Source: Burkholderia sp. PAMC 26561 (lineage in GTDB: Bacteria; Pseudomonadota; Gammaproteobacteria; Burkholderiales; Burkholderiaceae). From it: a stretch of DNA of 64,000 bases. This document shows positions 1-9,119 of this stretch, one piece after another (position 1 is the stretch's first letter; each line of letters begins with the position of its first letter). The position numbers and the translations under genes are program-made. Under the pieces are notes generated by a model. That model was not told the DNA's origin, searched no databases, and was given only the letters and a program-made list of their open reading frames with translations. The stretch is taken from the NCBI RefSeq assembly GCF_001557535.2, contig NZ_CP014307.1, forward strand, positions 682,001 through 746,000, read 5' to 3'.

Positions 1-45
1 ACGGCCGCGCCGACTGATTCTTTTCAACTTCATAAAGGAGCACAC

Positions 46-594
46 ATGCATTGGATAGATCCCGCCTGCCTGCCGGAAACGCGCGGCAAGGTCACGCAAT
101 TCCTGTTGAATCCGCACGGTGAACTCGACGGACTCGTACTGAATACCGCCGGCAGCACACTGCAAGTTCACTTCCCGCCGCATATGACGAAGCAGGTCAT
201 GAAGCACATTTCAGTGGGCAACGCCATTCGCGTACACGGCGTGAAACCGCGTGACGCGAATGTCATCGCGGCAGTATCGCTGACGAGTGCGCAAGGCGCG
301 GAGCTCGTTGATGAAGGCCCGCAGCATCACGGTCCGAAGGCCCCGAAACCTGACGGCAAACCAATGGACGTTCAAGGCGAAGTGACCTTGTCGCTGTATG
401 GCCCGAAGGGCGAGCTGCGCGGCGCGCTTCTCGACGACGGCACATCGCTGCGCATGCCGCCTCACGCCGCGGCCGAACTCGTGGACTATCTGAGCCCGGG
501 CGCATGTGTTCAGGCATGGGGGAACGGCGTGAAGAACAAGTATGGCCGCACGATCGACGTCCATGACATCGCCAAGCTGGTCGATGCTGCCTGA
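46..594 (+). CDS. Uncharacterised protein with two tandem copies of one module
   Basis: I do not recognise the family. The 182-residue protein has no signal peptide or membrane segment and is built from two similar units, residues about 14-68 and 111-167. Each unit runs G-(K/E)-V-T, a short strand, P-x-G-E-L-x-G, L, a PPH motif about 15-20 residues later, then a G-containing strand ending near a V-x-x-W/H-G turn. A His/Pro/Lys-rich linker (about 91-108) joins them. The strand-rich pattern suggests a small beta-barrel (OB-like) fold, but that is inference. The start is well placed behind an AAAGGAG ribosome binding site. The next genes lie on the other strand, so it appears to be a single-gene unit or the end of an operon that begins outside the window. 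Confidence 0.75.
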   Translation: MHWIDPACLPETRGKVTQFLLNPHGELDGLVLNTAGSTLQVHFPPHMTKQVMKHISVGNAIRVHGVKPRDANVIAAVSLTSAQGAELVDEGPQHHGPKAPKPDGKPMDVQGEVTLSLYGPKGELRGALLDDGTSLRMPPHAAAELVDYLSPGACVQAWGNGVKNKYGRTIDVHDIAKLVDAA

Positions 595-751
595 TCCCAC
601 GGCCGGAATCTTCTGAGTGGTCGCCGTCGTAATGGCGCAGGACTTGATGCGCGGGACCGGGCGGTTCGGTCTCGCGCAAGGTCTCACGGCGCCCGCGGTG
701 CGTATTGGCGTCGCCGCTGCGCGTTGAGGCGTCGGCGGCTTGACGCTGGCC

Positions 752-1282
752 TTAGAACTGGCCGAACCCCGTCAATCCGATCAGGCTTCCCAGCGCCAGC
801 AACCACAACGGATGCACCTTCGTCTTGAAAGACAGCACCGCGATCACCGCCGTGATGCCGCCAAGCACCCATTGCGAGTCCGACGCCTCCGCGATCAACG
901 CGGCGCTCGCCGCAAGGAGACCTGCGGTCATCGGCACGAGGCCGAGTTGCACATATCGTCGCCACGGATGCAACCTGAAGCGCTCCCACGCGTGCATGGC
1001 CGCAATGGTCACGACGGACGAAGGCCCGAACTTCGCAATCGATGTCACGATCACGCCGGGCCATCCCGCGACGTGCCAGCCAATCAGTGTCACGATCATC
1101 ATGTTCGGCCCCGGCGCAGCCTGGGCAAGCGCGAACATCGCGGAAAAATCCGCTTTCGACATCCACTGATGCACCTCGACGACTTGCCGCTGCATCTCGG
1201 GCAGGATGGAGTTGCCGCCGCCGAATGCGAGCAGCGAGAGCTGGCTGAAAATTGCGGCGAGGGAAGCGAGATCGTGGTTCAT
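752..1282 (-). CDS. Chromate transporter family (CHR) short subunit, second gene
   Basis: An integral membrane protein of 176 residues and the downstream half of a two-gene short-chain CHR transporter. It carries the N-terminal family signature FGGGNSILPEMQRQ and the loop QAAPGPNMM, followed by several hydrophobic segments. In bacteria that split the CHR protein, the two about-190-residue halves are thought to pair in the inner membrane, and some members export chromate while others have unknown substrates. The ATG chosen overlaps the stop of the upstream half by ATGA, a typical translational-coupling arrangement. A longer reading would extend into the partner gene and is rejected. The substrate is not decided by the sequence. 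Confidence 0.85.
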   Translation of the reverse strand: MNHDLASLAAIFSQLSLLAFGGGNSILPEMQRQVVEVHQWMSKADFSAMFALAQAAPGPNMMIVTLIGWHVAGWPGVIVTSIAKFGPSSVVTIAAMHAWERFRLHPWRRYVQLGLVPMTAGLLAASAALIAEASDSQWVLGGITAVIAVLSFKTKVHPLWLLALGSLIGLTGFGQF

Positions 1283-1851
1283 CGGTTCACCTCGCGATTC
1301 GTTCTGGATGCGATGAATATCGATATTGGCGTGAGCACGAGCATCACGGGCAGCAGCGGCAAGCGCAGCAATGCGATCGCCACGAACGCCAGCGCGGCGA
1401 CGACTGCCATCGACACTTTCTTGCGCAAGGGCCACGCGACTCTTACGGCCATCGATACAAGCAGACCCGCCGCTGCAGCAGCCAGTCCGGCGAAAAGGTG
1501 GCGGATGTGTACGTCGTTATGCGTGCGCTGATAGAGCACGCCGAGCCCGATCACGATCAGAGATGGCCCGACCAGCAATCCGAGCAGCCCGGCAAGCGCG
1601 CCGGGCACGCCGCGAAATTTCATCCCGATCGCGGCCGACAAGTTGATCACGTTGCCGCCCGGCAGGAACTGGCAAAGGCCGAGCAGATCGGTGAATTCGT
1701 CGGCGTTGAGCCACTTGCGGCGCTCCACGATTTCGCGGCGTGCCAGCGGCAGCGCGCCACCGAACGCGGTCAGCCCGAGCGTCAGGAAGCCGATAAAGAT
1801 ATCCGCGACGGTCGGCGGCGCCGGCGGCTGTGCGTGAGCGTCTTCGTGCAT
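1279..1851 (-). CDS. Chromate transporter family (CHR) short subunit, first gene
   Basis: The upstream half (190 residues) of the split CHR transporter. The signature appears here as FGGALPLARREIVERRKW, and the conserved loop reads FLPGGNVINLSAAIG, where most family members have P-G-P; five or six hydrophobic stretches follow. A Pro/Ala/His-rich tail (residues 1-15) precedes the first membrane segment. The ATG at 1851 is preferred over an in-frame TTG nine bases upstream; neither has a strong ribosome binding site. It is translationally coupled to the second half and probably forms a heterodimer with it. Chromate export is the textbook role of the family, but the specificity of the short-chain pairs varies. 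Confidence 0.84.
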   Translation of the reverse strand: MHEDAHAQPPAPPTVADIFIGFLTLGLTAFGGALPLARREIVERRKWLNADEFTDLLGLCQFLPGGNVINLSAAIGMKFRGVPGALAGLLGLLVGPSLIVIGLGVLYQRTHNDVHIRHLFAGLAAAAAGLLVSMAVRVAWPLRKKVSMAVVAALAFVAIALLRLPLLPVMLVLTPISIFIASRTNREVNR

Positions 1852-1948
1852 TGATCGCAATGAGTGCTTTGGAAAAGCGAGAGAGGGTAACGCTTTGTTC
1901 GCGCGGATTCAAAGCGTTGACTGCGCCAGCGTATCGCTGTCCAGATCT

Positions 1949-2896
1949 TTAAGAGGGCTTCGCCGCGTTGCGATCCCGGCGGGATTCGTAAGCTTTCAGA
2001 TGCGTATAGGCAGTCGAGAAGATCGGCGAATGTTGCTCTTGCTCCGCCACCTTGCCGCGCGCAATCAGGTCGCCCACCACGTGATCCGCTTCGATGCGCG
2101 CGCCGTTCTCGAGGTCGCGCAGCATCGAAGCGGTGATGCCGGACCCGGTTTCGGTGAGCATGGAGTGCGTGCGGGTCACAGCGGCTTCGCCCGGCGGGAA
2201 ACCGTTTGCCGCGGCGATGGCGCGGGCTTCATCGAAAAGATCGAGCAACAGTTTCTGGCCGCCCGGCGCCGCGATGATATCGCCCACCGGCGCGCGCATC
2301 AGGCACGTGCCGGCTGCAAGCGTCGCGAGAAAGGTCCACTTTTCCCACATGGACTGGAGAACGTTCTGGCTTGCGAAGGCGTCGAATTGCGCGCCAGTCA
2401 GCTCGGCCGTGATCGCCTCGATGCGCGTCGAAGTTCCGCCCGCGCGCTCGCCAAACGTCAGGGAATGCAGCTTGTTCAGATGCACGACCGTGCCTTCGGC
2501 ATCGAGCGTTACAGCCGCGACGCACTGGCCGCCCAGCACGCGGTCAGGGCCGAACTGTGTTTCGAGTACATCGAGATGATGCATGCCGTTGAGCAGCGGC
2601 AGGATGGCAGTGTTCGGGCCGACCGAGATTTTTATCGATTCGATGGCGCCGTCAAGATCGTAAGCCTTGCAACTAAGCACGATCAGGTCGAACGGTTCGT
2701 CCACGTCCTTGGCCAGTACGACGGGCGGATTCGGTATCGATAAATCGCCGTTCGGGCTGCGCAGGTTGAGGCCCGTTTGCGCAAGTTGCGCAGCGCGCCG
2801 TTCACGTACGAGGAACGTCACGTTCCTTCCGGCGTTAAGCAGCCGTCCGCCGAAATAACCGCCGATTGCGCCTGCGCCCACCACCAGAATCCGCAT
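1949..2896 (-). CDS. 2-dehydropantoate 2-reductase family protein (ApbA/PanE-like)
   Basis: A cytoplasmic NAD(P)-dependent reductase of 315 residues. The Rossmann nucleotide-binding motif VGAGAIGGYFGG lies at the extreme N terminus (residues 6-17), and the C-terminal half contains the helical ApbA domain with the catalytic-lysine region near SMWEKW. PanE reduces ketopantoate to pantoate in pantothenate and CoA synthesis, but Burkholderiales carry many paralogues, so the substrate could be another 2-oxo acid. The ATG is set by an AAGGAGGAGC ribosome binding site; a longer reading upstream has no such site. It stands alone between genes of unrelated function, with no other pantothenate gene nearby. 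Confidence 0.82.
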   Translation of the reverse strand: MRILVVGAGAIGGYFGGRLLNAGRNVTFLVRERRAAQLAQTGLNLRSPNGDLSIPNPPVVLAKDVDEPFDLIVLSCKAYDLDGAIESIKISVGPNTAILPLLNGMHHLDVLETQFGPDRVLGGQCVAAVTLDAEGTVVHLNKLHSLTFGERAGGTSTRIEAITAELTGAQFDAFASQNVLQSMWEKWTFLATLAAGTCLMRAPVGDIIAAPGGQKLLLDLFDEARAIAAANGFPPGEAAVTRTHSMLTETGSGITASMLRDLENGARIEADHVVGDLIARGKVAEQEQHSPIFSTAYTHLKAYESRRDRNAAKPS

Positions 2897-2970
2897 GTGC
2901 TCCTCCTTAATAGTCTGATTTTTTGCGCGTGGATTTTCATGTGACCGCGCGCCGCTCCTGATCATGCCGC

Positions 2971-3306
2971 TCAAGCCTGCCAGACGCCATAACCCGCTTC
3001 CCGCAAGCCAATAGCAAGTTCCACTTCCATCTCCCGAGCGCCTTCGTACGGCATCGGGTTATACAACTCGTACAGTTGCGGCAACAAGCGCAAGCCGAAA
3101 TCGCGCACATAACGGTTCGACTGGATGCCGGCCTTGTGTTTATCGAAACGAACGTCAGGGTCGATACCCGTCATGCCCACATATACAAAAGGCTTGCCCA
3201 GCACGTAATCCGGGTTGGCGCGCCGGAAACGCGCTTCGTTCCAGACCGTATCGGCGAGTTCGATCACGTAGACGTGGTAATGGTGAATCTTCCTTCGAAG
3301 CGCCAT
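2971..3306 (-). CDS. Small GIY-YIG-like protein of unknown function
   Basis: A 111-residue protein with no signal peptide. The N-terminal half resembles the GIY-YIG nuclease core: a hydrophobic strand HVYVIEL, then [21 protein letters not shown], where the second Tyr, the Gly-Met-Thr-Gly turn and the Arg-Phe plus His-Lys-Ala-Gly helix match the pattern, followed by an acidic helix ([16 protein letters not shown]) that could supply the metal-binding glutamate. Free-standing small GIY-YIG proteins are common and mostly uncharacterised; activity here is not proven. The start has AAGG a few bases upstream. It is divergent from gnd across a long spacer. Confidence 0.7.
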   Translation of the reverse strand: MALRRKIHHYHVYVIELADTVWNEARFRRANPDYVLGKPFVYVGMTGIDPDVRFDKHKAGIQSNRYVRDFGLRLLPQLYELYNPMPYEGAREMEVELAIGLREAGYGVWQA

Positions 3307-3694
3307 GCATTTGCCTTGTTGCGCTTATTCCGCGCGCAGATCGGTCCTGGAACGGGCTGGGGACGCTTATTTTAGACCGGCGTTGAACGAGGCGCTTATC
3401 GCGCGTGCTTTCGAGGGCACTTTTTTTACCCGTCAAACGCTGGCGCACAGTGCCTGTGCGGACCGCCCGTCCACACCCCATGTCTGCCAGTTGCGTGTCA
3501 AAGTGGTAATCTCGCTCGGTCTGCGCGTGCTGCGCGGCGTTCGGCAGGCGGCGGGCCCAGTGCCCCGGCGCTCCCCACATGGTGGCGCAGAAGTCCGGCC
3601 GGAACGCCTCGCGGGCACCGCCCCCATTGACACAAACGCATCCGCAGCGTGCGCGGCCACGAACCGCAAACGCTCCGGTCATTCGGAGAGAAAC
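3307..3694. other. 388-bp spacer between divergent genes
   Basis: This lies between the GIY-YIG-like gene and gnd. It must hold the promoter of each, but I see no convincing -35/-10 pair, operator palindrome or structured RNA. An open frame runs through it into gnd, but it lacks a ribosome binding site and its translation has the Arg/Pro/Ala bias of a non-coding GC-rich frame. Confidence 0.5.
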
Positions 3695-5101
3695 ATGACC
3701 AAACAAGCAATCGGCGTTGTCGGCCTCGCCGTCATGGGACGCAATCTGGCATTGAATATCGAGAGCCGCGGGCACGCGGTATCGGTCTACAACCGCAGCC
3801 GCGAAAAAACCGATGACCTGATGGCCGAGCATCCCGACAAGAAGCTCGTGCCGTCTTACACGCTGGAAGAATTCGTCGAGTCGCTGGAAAAACCGCGCCG
3901 CATCCTGCTGATGGTGAAGGCCGGCCAGGGCACGGATGCGACGATCGATTCGCTGCGCCCGCTGCTTGAAAAAGGCGACATTCTGATCGACGGCGGCAAC
4001 ACCCATTTCACCGATACCATCCGCCGCAATACGGACCTCGCGAAGTCGGGCCTGCATTTCATCGGCACGGGTGTATCGGGCGGTGAGGAAGGCGCGCTCA
4101 AGGGTCCCTCGATCATGCCGGGCGGCCAGAAGGAAGCCTATGATCTCGTCGCCCCGATCCTGACCGAAATCGCCGCAAAGGCGCCGGACGGCGAGCCGTG
4201 CGTGGCTTACATGGGCCCGGACGGCGCGGGACATTACGTGAAGATGGTTCACAACGGCATCGAATACGGCGACATGCAGTTGATCGCCGAAAGCTACGAC
4301 GTGCTCAAGCGCGTGGCGGGTTTGTCGAACAAGGAATTGGGCGACGTTTATGTCGAGTGGAACAAGGGTGAACTGGATAGTTACCTGATCGAGATCACGT
4401 CGAAGATCTTCGCGAAGAAGGACGAAGAGACCGGCAAGGATCTCGTCGATGTCATCCTCGATCGCGCCGCGCAAAAAGGCACGGGCAAGTGGACGAGCCA
4501 GAACGCGCTCGATCTGGGCGCGCCGCTGCCGCTGATCACGGAAGCCGTGTTTGCGCGCGTGCTGTCGTCGCTGAAGGACCAGCGCGTGGAAGCGAGCAAG
4601 CAGTTGAAGGGCCCTTCGCCCAAGTTCGATGGCGATCGCGATGCGTTCGTGGAATCCGTGCGGCGCGCGTTGTTCCTCAGCAAGATCGTTTCGTATGCAC
4701 AGGGTTTTGCGCAGCTGCGCGCGGCATCGGAAGAATACAAATGGGATCTGCAGTACGGTCAGATCGCGAAGATCTTCCGGGCTGGTTGCATCATCCGCGC
4801 AGGGTTCCTGCAGAAGATCACGGATGCCTACAAGACCAACGCCGATTTGCATAACCTGCTGCTCGATCCGTACTTCAGCGATATCGCCGCGAAGTATCAG
4901 GACGCGCTGCGCGACGTCGTGGTCGCCGCGGTGAAGGCAGGCGTGCCGGTGCCGGCGTTTTCATCGGCAGTCGCGTATTACGACAGCTATCGCTCGGAGA
5001 CGCTGCCGGCGAATCTGGTGCAGGCACAACGTGACTTCTTCGGCGCGCATACCTTCGAGCGTGTGGACAAGAAGGGCAGCTTCCACGCTGACTGGTCGTA
5101 A
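3695..5101 (+). CDS. gnd: 6-phosphogluconate dehydrogenase, decarboxylating
   Basis: Converts 6-phosphogluconate and NADP+ to ribulose 5-phosphate, CO2 and NADPH in the oxidative pentose phosphate pathway. The length (468 residues) equals that of the E. coli enzyme. The dinucleotide-binding motif [14 protein letters not shown] sits at residues 8-21, the substrate-binding loop [16 protein letters not shown] follows, and the catalytic Lys183 and Glu190 fall in [13 protein letters not shown]. The C-terminal tail is intact. The ATG is preceded by CGGAGAGAAAC, a good ribosome binding site, while an in-frame extension far upstream has none. It is monocistronic and closed by a strong terminator. Confidence 0.97.
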   Translation: MTKQAIGVVGLAVMGRNLALNIESRGHAVSVYNRSREKTDDLMAEHPDKKLVPSYTLEEFVESLEKPRRILLMVKAGQGTDATIDSLRPLLEKGDILIDGGNTHFTDTIRRNTDLAKSGLHFIGTGVSGGEEGALKGPSIMPGGQKEAYDLVAPILTEIAAKAPDGEPCVAYMGPDGAGHYVKMVHNGIEYGDMQLIAESYDVLKRVAGLSNKELGDVYVEWNKGELDSYLIEITSKIFAKKDEETGKDLVDVILDRAAQKGTGKWTSQNALDLGAPLPLITEAVFARVLSSLKDQRVEASKQLKGPSPKFDGDRDAFVESVRRALFLSKIVSYAQGFAQLRAASEEYKWDLQYGQIAKIFRAGCIIRAGFLQKITDAYKTNADLHNLLLDPYFSDIAAKYQDALRDVVVAAVKAGVPVPAFSSAVAYYDSYRSETLPANLVQAQRDFFGAHTFERVDKKGSFHADWS

Positions 5102-5132
5102 GAGCCTCTCAAATAGCTGATCGATGCAGTGC

Positions 5133-5166
5133 AAACGCCGACGCAAACGCGTCGGCGTTTTGTTTT
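5133..5166 (+). terminator. Rho-independent terminator of gnd
   Basis: A perfect 12-bp GC-rich stem (AAACGCCGACGC pairing with GCGTCGGCGTTT) around an AAAC loop is followed directly by TGTTTTG. It begins about 30 bases after the gnd stop codon. Confidence 0.92.
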
Positions 5167-5273
5167 GCAGCCGCACAGATTTGCCAAATTTTGTCGCGGT
5201 GAAATTTTCATCAGGCGATATTTTTCAGTTGTCGCTAGCATCTCCTGTTGATGGAAACATTACCGGGGGGATC

Positions 5274-5843
5274 ATGGCCACTGCACTTTCAGTATTAAAC
5301 AGGGAATCGGAGCTGAGCTACGCTTATCTTCATGCGATCGCTTCGCACGCAGGGGTCAACTGCAAGATCAGCAACCGGCACGACGACAACGCCGGCATCG
5401 ACGCCATGCTCACGGGCTGGGAACCATTCCCGAACGGCGGCCCGTTGACCGAAGTCGACGTCAAGGTCCAGTTGAAGGCAACGGTCAAGACACCGTTCGA
5501 CGACGGTGAATCGCTCTCCTACTTCCTCTCCGGGACGCAACAGTAAGACGCCCTGCGCCGGGAGACGCACGCGTCGCCGCGAATACTCGCCGTACTGTTC
5601 CTCCCTCCCAACGCCGAGGACTGGCTGGAGCACTCAGAGGAGCAACTCGTGCTGCGAAAATGCGCGTACTGGGTCAGTCTGCGCGGCGCCCCGCCCACGG
5701 ACAACACAGCAGGCGTCACTGTGAAGATCCCGAAGAGCCAGACGTTCGACGGAGCCGGTCTCATGCAGCTCATGGCAAGCATCTCGCGGCGCGAAATTCC
5801 TGCTTATCGAAACCTTTCTGACCAGGTGCCACATGACGCTTAG
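5274..5843 (+). pseudogene. DUF4365-type nuclease-like gene interrupted by one in-frame stop
   Basis: The reading frame starts at an ATG behind CGGGGGGATC and runs 189 codons to a TAG, but codon 91 (5544-5546) is TAA. Residues before it (LSYAYLHAIASHAG, GIDAMLTG, VQLKAT) and after it (RILAVLFLPP, CAYWVSLRG, VKIPKSQTF) together make one continuous DUF4365-like protein in the same frame, so nothing is shifted. The G-x-D and Q-L-K pair matches the PD-(D/E)xK nuclease-like core of that family. A tyrosine would fit the stop position (QQ-Y-DALRRE) and needs only TAC or TAT to become TAA. The 3' end overlaps the next gene by 11 bases. It is either a recent nonsense allele or a base error; readthrough is possible but unsupported. 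Confidence 0.8.
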
Positions 5844-6969
5844 CACGCTATCTCCTTCAGGCCTGCGCGATTTCGTTCAATCGCTCGGGTGGAAATTGCT
5901 GCCTGATGGCATGGTGGATGGACTGTACGTGTTCCATCATGATTGCGCACCGCGTCGCCAGATTGTCATTCCAATGGATCAGCACGCGCTGGACTACGCG
6001 GAGGCATGCGAGCTCGCCATGTCAAAGCTCGCTGACCTGCAGGGTATGAAGCTCACAAAGCTGATTCAGCTTGCCGCGATCTCCCGTGACGATTCCATGT
6101 ATTACCGGGTGACCGGGCGCGGTGCGTTCAACGAAGGCCTGCCCTTGTCGTTTGCGGCGTCGTTGCTGCTTGGCGCGGAGCAGGTTCTGCTTGCTTCGGC
6201 TTGCACGGTGTTGCGGCCGCAGGCTCATCATCCGCGTCCGCACAGAAGCGAAGCCACACAGCTTGCCAGTCATGCACGGTTCGGCCACACGGAGCGCGGC
6301 AGCTTCGTCGTGCGCGTTTCGTGCCCTGTCGATGCCATGGAAACGCCAGCCGCGCTTGCGCTCGCCAACACCAACGAATCATTTGTGCGCATGACCATGC
6401 TGAGCGCCCGTCGCGGCGTGCGCGATCTGGTTGACGCCATCGAGACAGACACGCTTACCCGCTTCGTCGACTCGCAAAAAGACGCGCGCTCGCCCGTTGT
6501 TTCTTCCAATCTGTGCGAAGCACTGACGCGTATGCATGATGAAGAAATGCAGAACAGCATCGACCTGTCGTTTCGTTGGGCAACAACCGTGGCACTACCC
6601 CAGGAGATCGCCGCGGCCGCAAGCATACGAATCGAGAGCGCTCACTTTGGGCGTATCGACGAGGTTCGCCGCGAGTTGCGTGCGGTCGAGCATGACCGCG
6701 ACGACGTATTCATTGGGACAGTCGAGCATCTGAATGGGCAATTCGATCTTGAAGGCAACCGGGCGGGCGAGGTCGTCGTCGGATTGCTCCAGCATGACAA
6801 GGGAACTATCAAGGCGCGCGTTGTGCTCAATCACGATCAATATGCAAGCGCGGTTGCCGCGCATCTGGACGATCGGACTTTCGTCCGCATCGCAGGGCGG
6901 CTGCGTCCCGGGCGACAACCGCGTACGCTGGTCGACGTCACCAGCTTCACCTTGATCGGTCCGGAGTGA
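5833..6969 (+). CDS. Unrecognised 378-residue protein paired with the DUF4365 gene
   Basis: I do not recognise this family. The protein is soluble, with no signal peptide or membrane segment. Three parts can be told apart: an N-terminal mixed region (about 1-130), a long middle region beginning near SFVVRVSCPVDA and rich in helices (about 155-285), and a C-terminal strand-rich part of about 90 residues with GTVEHLNG and RIAGRLRPGRQ, which could be a small beta-barrel. Its start lies inside the last codons of the DUF4365 frame, so the two genes were built to be translated together. The coupling is weakened if ribosomes stop at the internal TAA. A DNA-handling or defence role is only a guess from the partner. 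Confidence 0.75.
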   Translation: MTLSTLSPSGLRDFVQSLGWKLLPDGMVDGLYVFHHDCAPRRQIVIPMDQHALDYAEACELAMSKLADLQGMKLTKLIQLAAISRDDSMYYRVTGRGAFNEGLPLSFAASLLLGAEQVLLASACTVLRPQAHHPRPHRSEATQLASHARFGHTERGSFVVRVSCPVDAMETPAALALANTNESFVRMTMLSARRGVRDLVDAIETDTLTRFVDSQKDARSPVVSSNLCEALTRMHDEEMQNSIDLSFRWATTVALPQEIAAAASIRIESAHFGRIDEVRRELRAVEHDRDDVFIGTVEHLNGQFDLEGNRAGEVVVGLLQHDKGTIKARVVLNHDQYASAVAAHLDDRTFVRIAGRLRPGRQPRTLVDVTSFTLIGPE

Positions 6970-7010
6970 CAAAGAGCAAGAGCGCAAGAGCGGGGCGGGG
7001 CGCAGGAAAT

Positions 7011-8066
7011 CTACCGGCGAATCCCCAGCACCTCCCGTAAAGCCTCACCGTTCGCGCCACTTCCTGCGAAGTCATCGAAGGCACGATCTCCCACGCGAAT
7101 AATATGATCGCGGACAAAGGTGGCGCCTTCGCTTGCGCCATCCTCGGGATGTTTCAACGCGCATTCCCATTCGAGCACCGCCCAACCAGGGAAATCGTAT
7201 TGCGCCATCTTCGAGAAAATTGCGCTGAAGTCGATCTGTCCGTCGCCGAGAGAACGGAAGCGGCCCGCGCGGTCCACCCAGCCCGAGTAACCGCCGTACA
7301 CGCCCTGTCGTCCGTTTGGCCGGAACTCCGCATCTTTCACGTGAAAGGCCTTGATGCGTTCGTGATAGATATCGATGAACTGTAGGTAATCCAGTTGTTG
7401 CAGCAGGAAGTGGCTGGGATCGAAGAGAATGTTGGCACGTGGGTGATGATCTACCGCATCCAGAAACCGGTCGAAGGTTACGCCGTCGTGCAGGTCTTCG
7501 CCCGGGTGCAACTCGTAGCACACGTCCACGCCAGCCTGATCGAAAGCGTCGAGCAAGGGACGCCACCGCTTGGAAAGCTCGCCGAACGCTGTCTCGATCA
7601 AACCCGGCGGACGCTGCGGCCACGGATACAAATACGGCCAGGCCAGCGCGCCCGAAAACGTCACGTGCGCGCTCAGGCCCAAGCGCCTGGACGCGGCCGC
7701 TGCGAATCCAACCTGTTCGATGGCCCATGCCGTGCGGGCCTCCGGATTCCCGCGAACGTGCTTGGCTGCGAAGCCATCGAAGAGTGTGTCGTACGCGGGA
7801 TGAACCGCCACGAGTTGCCCCTGCAGATGCGTCGACAGCTCCGTAATGCACACGCCCGCATCCTCTACGATCCGGCGCAGATCGTCGCAATAGGCATCGC
7901 TTTTGGCCGCCTGTTCGAGATCGATCAGCCGCGGATCGCACGGAACCTGAATACCTTCGTAGCCCAGCCCCTTCGCCCAGCCTGCAAGGTGCGCGAGGTT
8001 GTCGAAGGGCAGTTCATCGCCGAGAAACTGCGCCAGAAAAATGGCCGGGCCCTTGATGGTTTTCAT
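7011..8066 (-). CDS. Sugar phosphate isomerase/epimerase family TIM-barrel enzyme
   Basis: A 351-residue xylose-isomerase-like TIM barrel. Metal-ligand-type positions are visible in the strand ends: CYELHPGEDLHDG (Glu, His), NILFDPSHFLLQQ (Asp, His), IKAFHVKDAEF (His, Asp) and the late AVLEWECALKHPEDG. This set is typical of divalent-metal-dependent isomerases or epimerases of sugars and inositols. It is the last gene of the CUT2 import operon, 40 bases behind the binding protein, so it probably acts on the imported sugar. The exact substrate cannot be read from the sequence, and inosose-type chemistry is an alternative. Confidence 0.85.
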   Translation of the reverse strand: MKTIKGPAIFLAQFLGDELPFDNLAHLAGWAKGLGYEGIQVPCDPRLIDLEQAAKSDAYCDDLRRIVEDAGVCITELSTHLQGQLVAVHPAYDTLFDGFAAKHVRGNPEARTAWAIEQVGFAAAASRRLGLSAHVTFSGALAWPYLYPWPQRPPGLIETAFGELSKRWRPLLDAFDQAGVDVCYELHPGEDLHDGVTFDRFLDAVDHHPRANILFDPSHFLLQQLDYLQFIDIYHERIKAFHVKDAEFRPNGRQGVYGGYSGWVDRAGRFRSLGDGQIDFSAIFSKMAQYDFPGWAVLEWECALKHPEDGASEGATFVRDHIIRVGDRAFDDFAGSGANGEALREVLGIRR

Positions 8067-8106
8067 GATCGTCGATCCACGAACGTGTGCTCAGCTAGGA
8101 TAAAAC

Positions 8107-9057
8107 TCAGAACGGCGAGTTCGGATAATAGAACTGCTTGGCGTTTTCCTTCGTGATCAGCACCGAAGGAATGATGGTCGTGGCGGGCAGTTTTTCGCCC
8201 TTCAGGCGCGCTTCGGCTGTGAGCTTGATCGCGTCGTAGATGAACTTCGGCGAGTACGACACGTCGGCCTGCACCCGCTTGTCGCCATCCATGATCCGCT
8301 TGACCGCTTCCTTCGACCCCGCCCCGCCGAACACTTCCTTGATGTCCGTGCGCTTCGCCTGGTCGATGGCCTTCAGCACGCCGATCATCATGTCGTCGTC
8401 AGCGGCCCAGACTGCATCGATATGCTTGAAACGCGTGAGGTAGTCCTGCATCACCTTGAATGCGTCGTCGCGATTCCAGTTGGCGTATTTGGCATCGAGC
8501 ACCTTCATGTCGGGATGCTGCTTGATCACAGATTCGAACGCGGTCCAGCGTTCGTTGTCGAGCGTGGTCGGGATGCCGCGCAGCGCGACAATGTCGCCCT
8601 TGCCATCCAGCGTCTTCGCCAGATACTCGGCCGGCAGCTTGCCGAAGGCCGTGTTGTCGCCGGCCACGTAGGCGTCTTGCGCGCTTGTGTCGGTCAGGCC
8701 GCGATCCACCACCGTCACATACACACCCTTCTTCTTGACCTGCGCGACCGGCTGCGTCAACGAAGCCGACTCAAACGGGAAGATCACCAGCGCGTTAATT
8801 TTGTTGACCGTCACGAGATCTTGCAACTGGTTCGCCTGTTCAGGCGCGCCACCCGCCGTTTTGACGATGATCTTCAGATCCGGATGCGCCGCCTCCAGTT
8901 CCTTTTTTGCTTCATTGGCCCACCACACGATACCGCCGGTAAAGCCATGCGTGGCGGTCGGGATGGCGACGCCGAGCGTGACTTTATCGGCCGCGATGGC
9001 CGAGACGGCGCTCGCCGCGAGCGTCAGTGCGCCGAGTGCGCGAAGAATGTTTTTCAT
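8107..9057 (-). CDS. CUT2-type sugar ABC transporter, periplasmic binding protein
   Basis: A 316-residue RbsB-like substrate-binding protein. An N-terminal signal peptide (residues 1-23, ending AVSAIAA) is followed by the [15 protein letters not shown] strand-loop of the family, and by [14 protein letters not shown] and [15 protein letters not shown] in the second lobe. The start has GGAGACA at good spacing. It lies between the permease and isomerase genes of one minus-strand operon headed by a LacI regulator. The ligand is probably a monosaccharide or polyol, but no motif fixes which. Confidence 0.92.
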   Translation of the reverse strand: MKNILRALGALTLAASAVSAIAADKVTLGVAIPTATHGFTGGIVWWANEAKKELEAAHPDLKIIVKTAGGAPEQANQLQDLVTVNKINALVIFPFESASLTQPVAQVKKKGVYVTVVDRGLTDTSAQDAYVAGDNTAFGKLPAEYLAKTLDGKGDIVALRGIPTTLDNERWTAFESVIKQHPDMKVLDAKYANWNRDDAFKVMQDYLTRFKHIDAVWAADDDMMIGVLKAIDQAKRTDIKEVFGGAGSKEAVKRIMDGDKRVQADVSYSPKFIYDAIKLTAEARLKGEKLPATTIIPSVLITKENAKQFYYPNSPF

Positions 9058-9119
9058 TGCTGTGTCTCCATTGTCATGACAGGCGCCTGATAGATTTCAG
9101 GGCACGGTTCGAACAGACT

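Noticed and set aside
3305..3694. In-frame upstream extension of gnd by 130 codons
   Set aside because: No ribosome binding site at the far start, Arg/Pro-rich translation and exact family length from the internal ATG.
3155..4852. A 565-codon open frame on the minus strand across gnd
   Set aside because: It is the reverse-strand shadow of gnd, has no ribosome binding site and its translation is Arg/His-biased.
5506..5724. A frameshift as cause of the DUF4365 break
   Set aside because: Both halves are in the same frame, so a substitution (nonsense codon) explains the break without any indel.
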